Origin: CAYSZB01 sp964435475
Lineage (GTDB): Bacteria; Chloroflexota; Anaerolineae; Anaerolineales; Anaerolineaceae
NCBI GenBank assembly: GCA_964435475.1
Contig: CAYSZB010000001.1
Coordinates: 62,001 to 126,000, forward strand
DNA: 64,000 nucleotides
Direction of reading: 5' to 3'
The position numbers and the translations under genes were made by a program. A model generated the notes under the pieces. The model did not search any database and was not told where the DNA came from. It saw nothing but the letters and a program-made list of their open reading frames with translations. Of this stretch, positions 62,264-64,000 are shown piece after piece (position 1 is the stretch's first letter; every line of letters starts with the position of its first letter).

Positions 62264-62841
62264 CTTGCATACTCCTTATGAAGCGATTTTGGCGCACCGG
62301 CCGACCACAAAAATGTAAAAATGCCACCGGCGACTAAAATATCTCCAAGACTAAAAGCCACTTTGTAAAAGTTGAATAAATTGATCTTAAAAACGTCCGA
62401 TAAGATCCAGGCCCGGGTGTTGCTGACCGGGATGACCATGTCCTTACTGAAACCGTGTCGTTGCCATAACTGCCATGAGTTGTTTGAAACCTGCAGTTGA
62501 TCGAGTGTTTCAGGACTGATCGGCATCCAGCCATTGTTGAGGCAGATCACGATCAAATTGAGCATCAGTCCAAAGCCCATAAGCCAAATACCGGCCTGTT
62601 TTGTATTGAGCCACACAAACAAGAGCAGCAACAACTGGCTGCCGATCAGGATAACCGGCACCCACTGGTTGGGTATCTGTTCACGTGTGACTGGCAGGAA
62701 GAATACGAAAAATTGGGGCAGAAATCCCAGGAACACGATCCACAGGTGCTTAAGCACGGATGGTGTGTAAGCTGTTGATCTCTTTTTTGCTCGTATTATG
62801 CCTGCAACAAGTCCGAAATTTGCTGCAATGGCAAAGATCAT
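62260..62841 (-). CDS. DUF5317-family membrane protein
   Basis: 193 aa with about five membrane helices. NLIVICLNNGWMPISPETL near residues 95-115 is the family signature, and a loop with VSNTRAWILSDVF follows. Function unknown. It overlaps both neighbours by 4 bp (ATGA junctions at 62838-62841 and 62260-62263), so the three genes form one translationally coupled unit. Confidence 0.82.
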   Translation of the reverse strand: MIFAIAANFGLVAGIIRAKKRSTAYTPSVLKHLWIVFLGFLPQFFVFFLPVTREQIPNQWVPVILIGSQLLLLLFVWLNTKQAGIWLMGFGLMLNLIVICLNNGWMPISPETLDQLQVSNNSWQLWQRHGFSKDMVIPVSNTRAWILSDVFKINLFNFYKVAFSLGDILVAGGIFTFLWSAGAPKSLHKEYAR

Positions 62842-62984
62842 TTCATGCCAACCCCGCCCATGGCATCGGGGGCTCCGGCAGCCAGGGCGAAGAGCACCAG
62901 TGAGACGACAGCAATTGCGATCCTGATGACATTCGGGTTAACTTTTGTCACAACCAGGTCTTTGAGGGTGGATAACTTTTTCAT
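62838..62984 (-). CDS. 48-aa membrane peptide
   Basis: The ATG at 62984 follows GGAG at 9-nt spacing; an in-frame upstream ATG has no such site. Basic N-terminus (MKKLSTLKDLVVTKVNP), one helix at residues 22-36 (IAIAVVSLVLFALAA), and a small Gly/Ala-rich tail, GAPDAMGGVGMK. It has no lipobox. It may be an exported peptide, membrane effector or assembly subunit. The stop overlaps the DUF5317 start by 4 bp. Confidence 0.7.
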   Translation of the reverse strand: MKKLSTLKDLVVTKVNPNVIRIAIAVVSLVLFALAAGAPDAMGGVGMK

Positions 62985-63103
62985 TTCTATTTCTCCTATA
63001 ACAATATGATTTTTGGATTTTGTCTCTCGACATTCAACAATTATCACAATAGCGAGCACCAAATATGGCATCAAATGAGGCTCAAATTGGTAAATATGTT
63101 GAA

Positions 63104-63133
63104 TGTATAGACAATATATCAGAATATTGACAA
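63104..63133 (-). promoter_or_regulatory. Candidate promoter of the small-peptide operon
   Basis: On the - strand TTGTCA (63128-63133), an 18-bp spacer, and TATACA (63104-63109), 119 bp before the peptide ATG. Direct repeats start 3 bp upstream of the -35. Confidence 0.5.
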
Positions 63134-63135
63134 TT

Positions 63136-63190
63136 ATTGATAGGTATTAAATTAAATTGGATTAATGATTGATAGGCAGGGATTAATGAT
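63136..63190. repeat. Helically phased direct repeats upstream of the small-peptide operon
   Basis: ATTGATAGG occurs at 63136-63144 and 63168-63176 (32 bp apart) and GGATTAATGAT at 63159-63169 and 63180-63190 (21 bp apart). These spacings are close to three and two DNA turns. SARP-type activators bind direct repeats spaced by whole turns just upstream of the -35, so this is a candidate binding site for the neighbouring regulator. Confidence 0.5.
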
Positions 63191-63211
63191 ATGGTAAGTG
63201 TCGTTTTAAGT

Positions 63212-64000
63212 TCATCCCACCAGGGACTTGTATAATTCTTCTGTCTGGCGTGTTGGTGGGGCGGCGACTTCTTCCCAAAGCAGTTCCCGGCAGCGTTCAT
63301 ACTGACGCACGATCGCTACCCGGTTTCCCATGGCGGCATAGATTTGCATGGCAATACGATGCGCATCCTCATTGCACGGGTCATCTGTTAACACCTGGTT
63401 GCAGTACTTCAATGCAGTTTTGTAATTGCGTTTTTCAATGAACAGGTGGGTCAGGTGCATCAGTGCTTCAATGTACATTTGTGAGTAGTTTTCGCGATCT
63501 GCCACGATCCATGATTGATCGATCTCTGTCAGGAAAGGACCATGGTAACACTCAACTGCAGATTTGTAGTGGTTTATCTTGTCCTGGGAGTCTTTAGCTT
63601 TCTGCGCCAGGTCAAACTCGGTCTTGAAAGACTCGGCATCAAACTCGTAATCCATTGACCAGTTGAAGTGGTAATACTCATCCTGCAGAACGACACTTTG
63701 TTTCCCAACAGCGTGCCGCACACGGTACAGGGCATTCTTAAAACGCAGTTTCAGGTCTTCAGGTGAAGCATCCGGCCAAAAATATAACCCCACCTGTTCT
63801 TTGGTCAAACCTTCAGGGTGAGAAAGGAAGAGGAAGAAAAGGTCGCGGGCGGATTGGGTTTGCCATTCTTTGCTGGTTATGTAGCGGTTATTAATGCGCA
63901 CCCGTGTTTTACCAAATGACTGGATGACCATCTTCGGCGGCGCAAAAGGAACAATGCTTGCCTGGTGGCGCACGTTCCTGCGCAGACCCGGCAGCCTTGC
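63212..64000 (-). CDS. SARP/BTAD-type transcriptional regulator, C-terminal part
   Basis: The frame is open to the window's right edge, so the start lies beyond it; a GTG at 63973 is possible but unlikely to be the real start. The visible 263 residues hold an OmpR-like winged helix (VIQSFGKTRVRINNRYITS, ARDLFFLFLSHPEGLTKEQV, FKNALYRVRHAVG) and a bacterial transcriptional activator domain made of TPR-like helices (LMHLTHLFIEKRNYKTALKYC, EDAHRIAMQIYAAMGN). In Chloroflexota such modules often sit at the end of large ATPase-type regulators. It is the likely activator of the small-peptide operon. Confidence 0.85.
   Translation of the reverse strand, partial: ARLPGLRRNVRHQASIVPFAPPKMVIQSFGKTRVRINNRYITSKEWQTQSARDLFFLFLSHPEGLTKEQVGLYFWPDASPEDLKLRFKNALYRVRHAVGKQSVVLQDEYYHFNWSMDYEFDAESFKTEFDLAQKAKDSQDKINHYKSAVECYHGPFLTEIDQSWIVADRENYSQMYIEALMHLTHLFIEKRNYKTALKYCNQVLTDDPCNEDAHRIAMQIYAAMGNRVAIVRQYERCRELLWEEVAAPPTRQTEELYKSLVG

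Overview
The window looks like a scaffold from an anaerobic or facultative member of the class Anaerolineae (phylum Chloroflexota). This rests on gene content, not a search: a DUF3090 gene beside an SCO1664-family kinase-fold gene, DUF5317, a SARP/BTAD-type regulator module, a LuxR-HTH/kelch membrane protein, threonine/proline-rich linkers on exported proteins, a sortase with a sorting-signal protein, no LPS or outer-membrane genes, and ferredoxin-linked oxidoreductases. Three runs of exactly 100 N show a draft scaffold, probably a metagenome assembly. One of them (60989-61088) is false: the flanks overlap by 55 bp and splitting them breaks one gene.

Layout. 1-2528 (+): the end of a double-domain glycosyltransferase and a PlsC-like acyltransferase. 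2693-12083 (-): cupin, TIM-barrel protein, creatininase-family hydrolase, aldehyde:ferredoxin oxidoreductase, MoaD-like protein, and a complete branched-chain-amino-acid-type ABC importer. 12376-19439 (+, divergent): nitroreductase, unknown protein, two-subunit CoA-transferase, ferredoxin, malic enzyme, two-subunit fumarase/tartrate dehydratase, Ldh2-family dehydrogenase. 19555-21327 (-): two IclR regulators. I read 2693-21327 as one catabolic regulon for an unidentified organic acid or aldehyde precursor that is imported, activated to a CoA thioester and fed into malate/pyruvate. A shared palindrome, TTCAC-N4-TGAAA, lies at the promoters of both IclR genes and of the cupin operon.

21590-28233 (+) is housekeeping: dnaE, the DUF3090/SCO1664 pair, homoserine dehydrogenase, folK. 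28230-41506 (+) is a cell-surface glycan region: two tandem GT-C-like membrane proteins, three methyltransferases, a glycosyltransferase-methyltransferase fusion, a GT4, a flippase-like membrane protein, a secreted repeat protein and a B12-type radical SAM protein. 41581-50306 is mixed envelope biology: lipoprotein, LuxR-TM-kelch regulator, GDP-mannose dehydratase, M23-like protein, second PlsC-like acyltransferase, thiolase, and a sortase with its likely substrate.

50582-53294 (+) encodes a four-subunit 2-oxoacid:ferredoxin oxidoreductase of VorB type. Then come metF (-), a DegT aminotransferase, membrane proteins, an LCP-like lipoprotein and a lytic transglycosylase-like protein. 61513-64000 (-) holds a YtxH-like protein and a tightly coupled three-gene operon (48-aa membrane peptide, DUF5317, NHLP/Os1348-type small protein) behind a promoter with helically phased direct repeats, next to the C-terminal part of a SARP-like regulator. 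I see no tRNA, rRNA, CRISPR array or insertion sequence.
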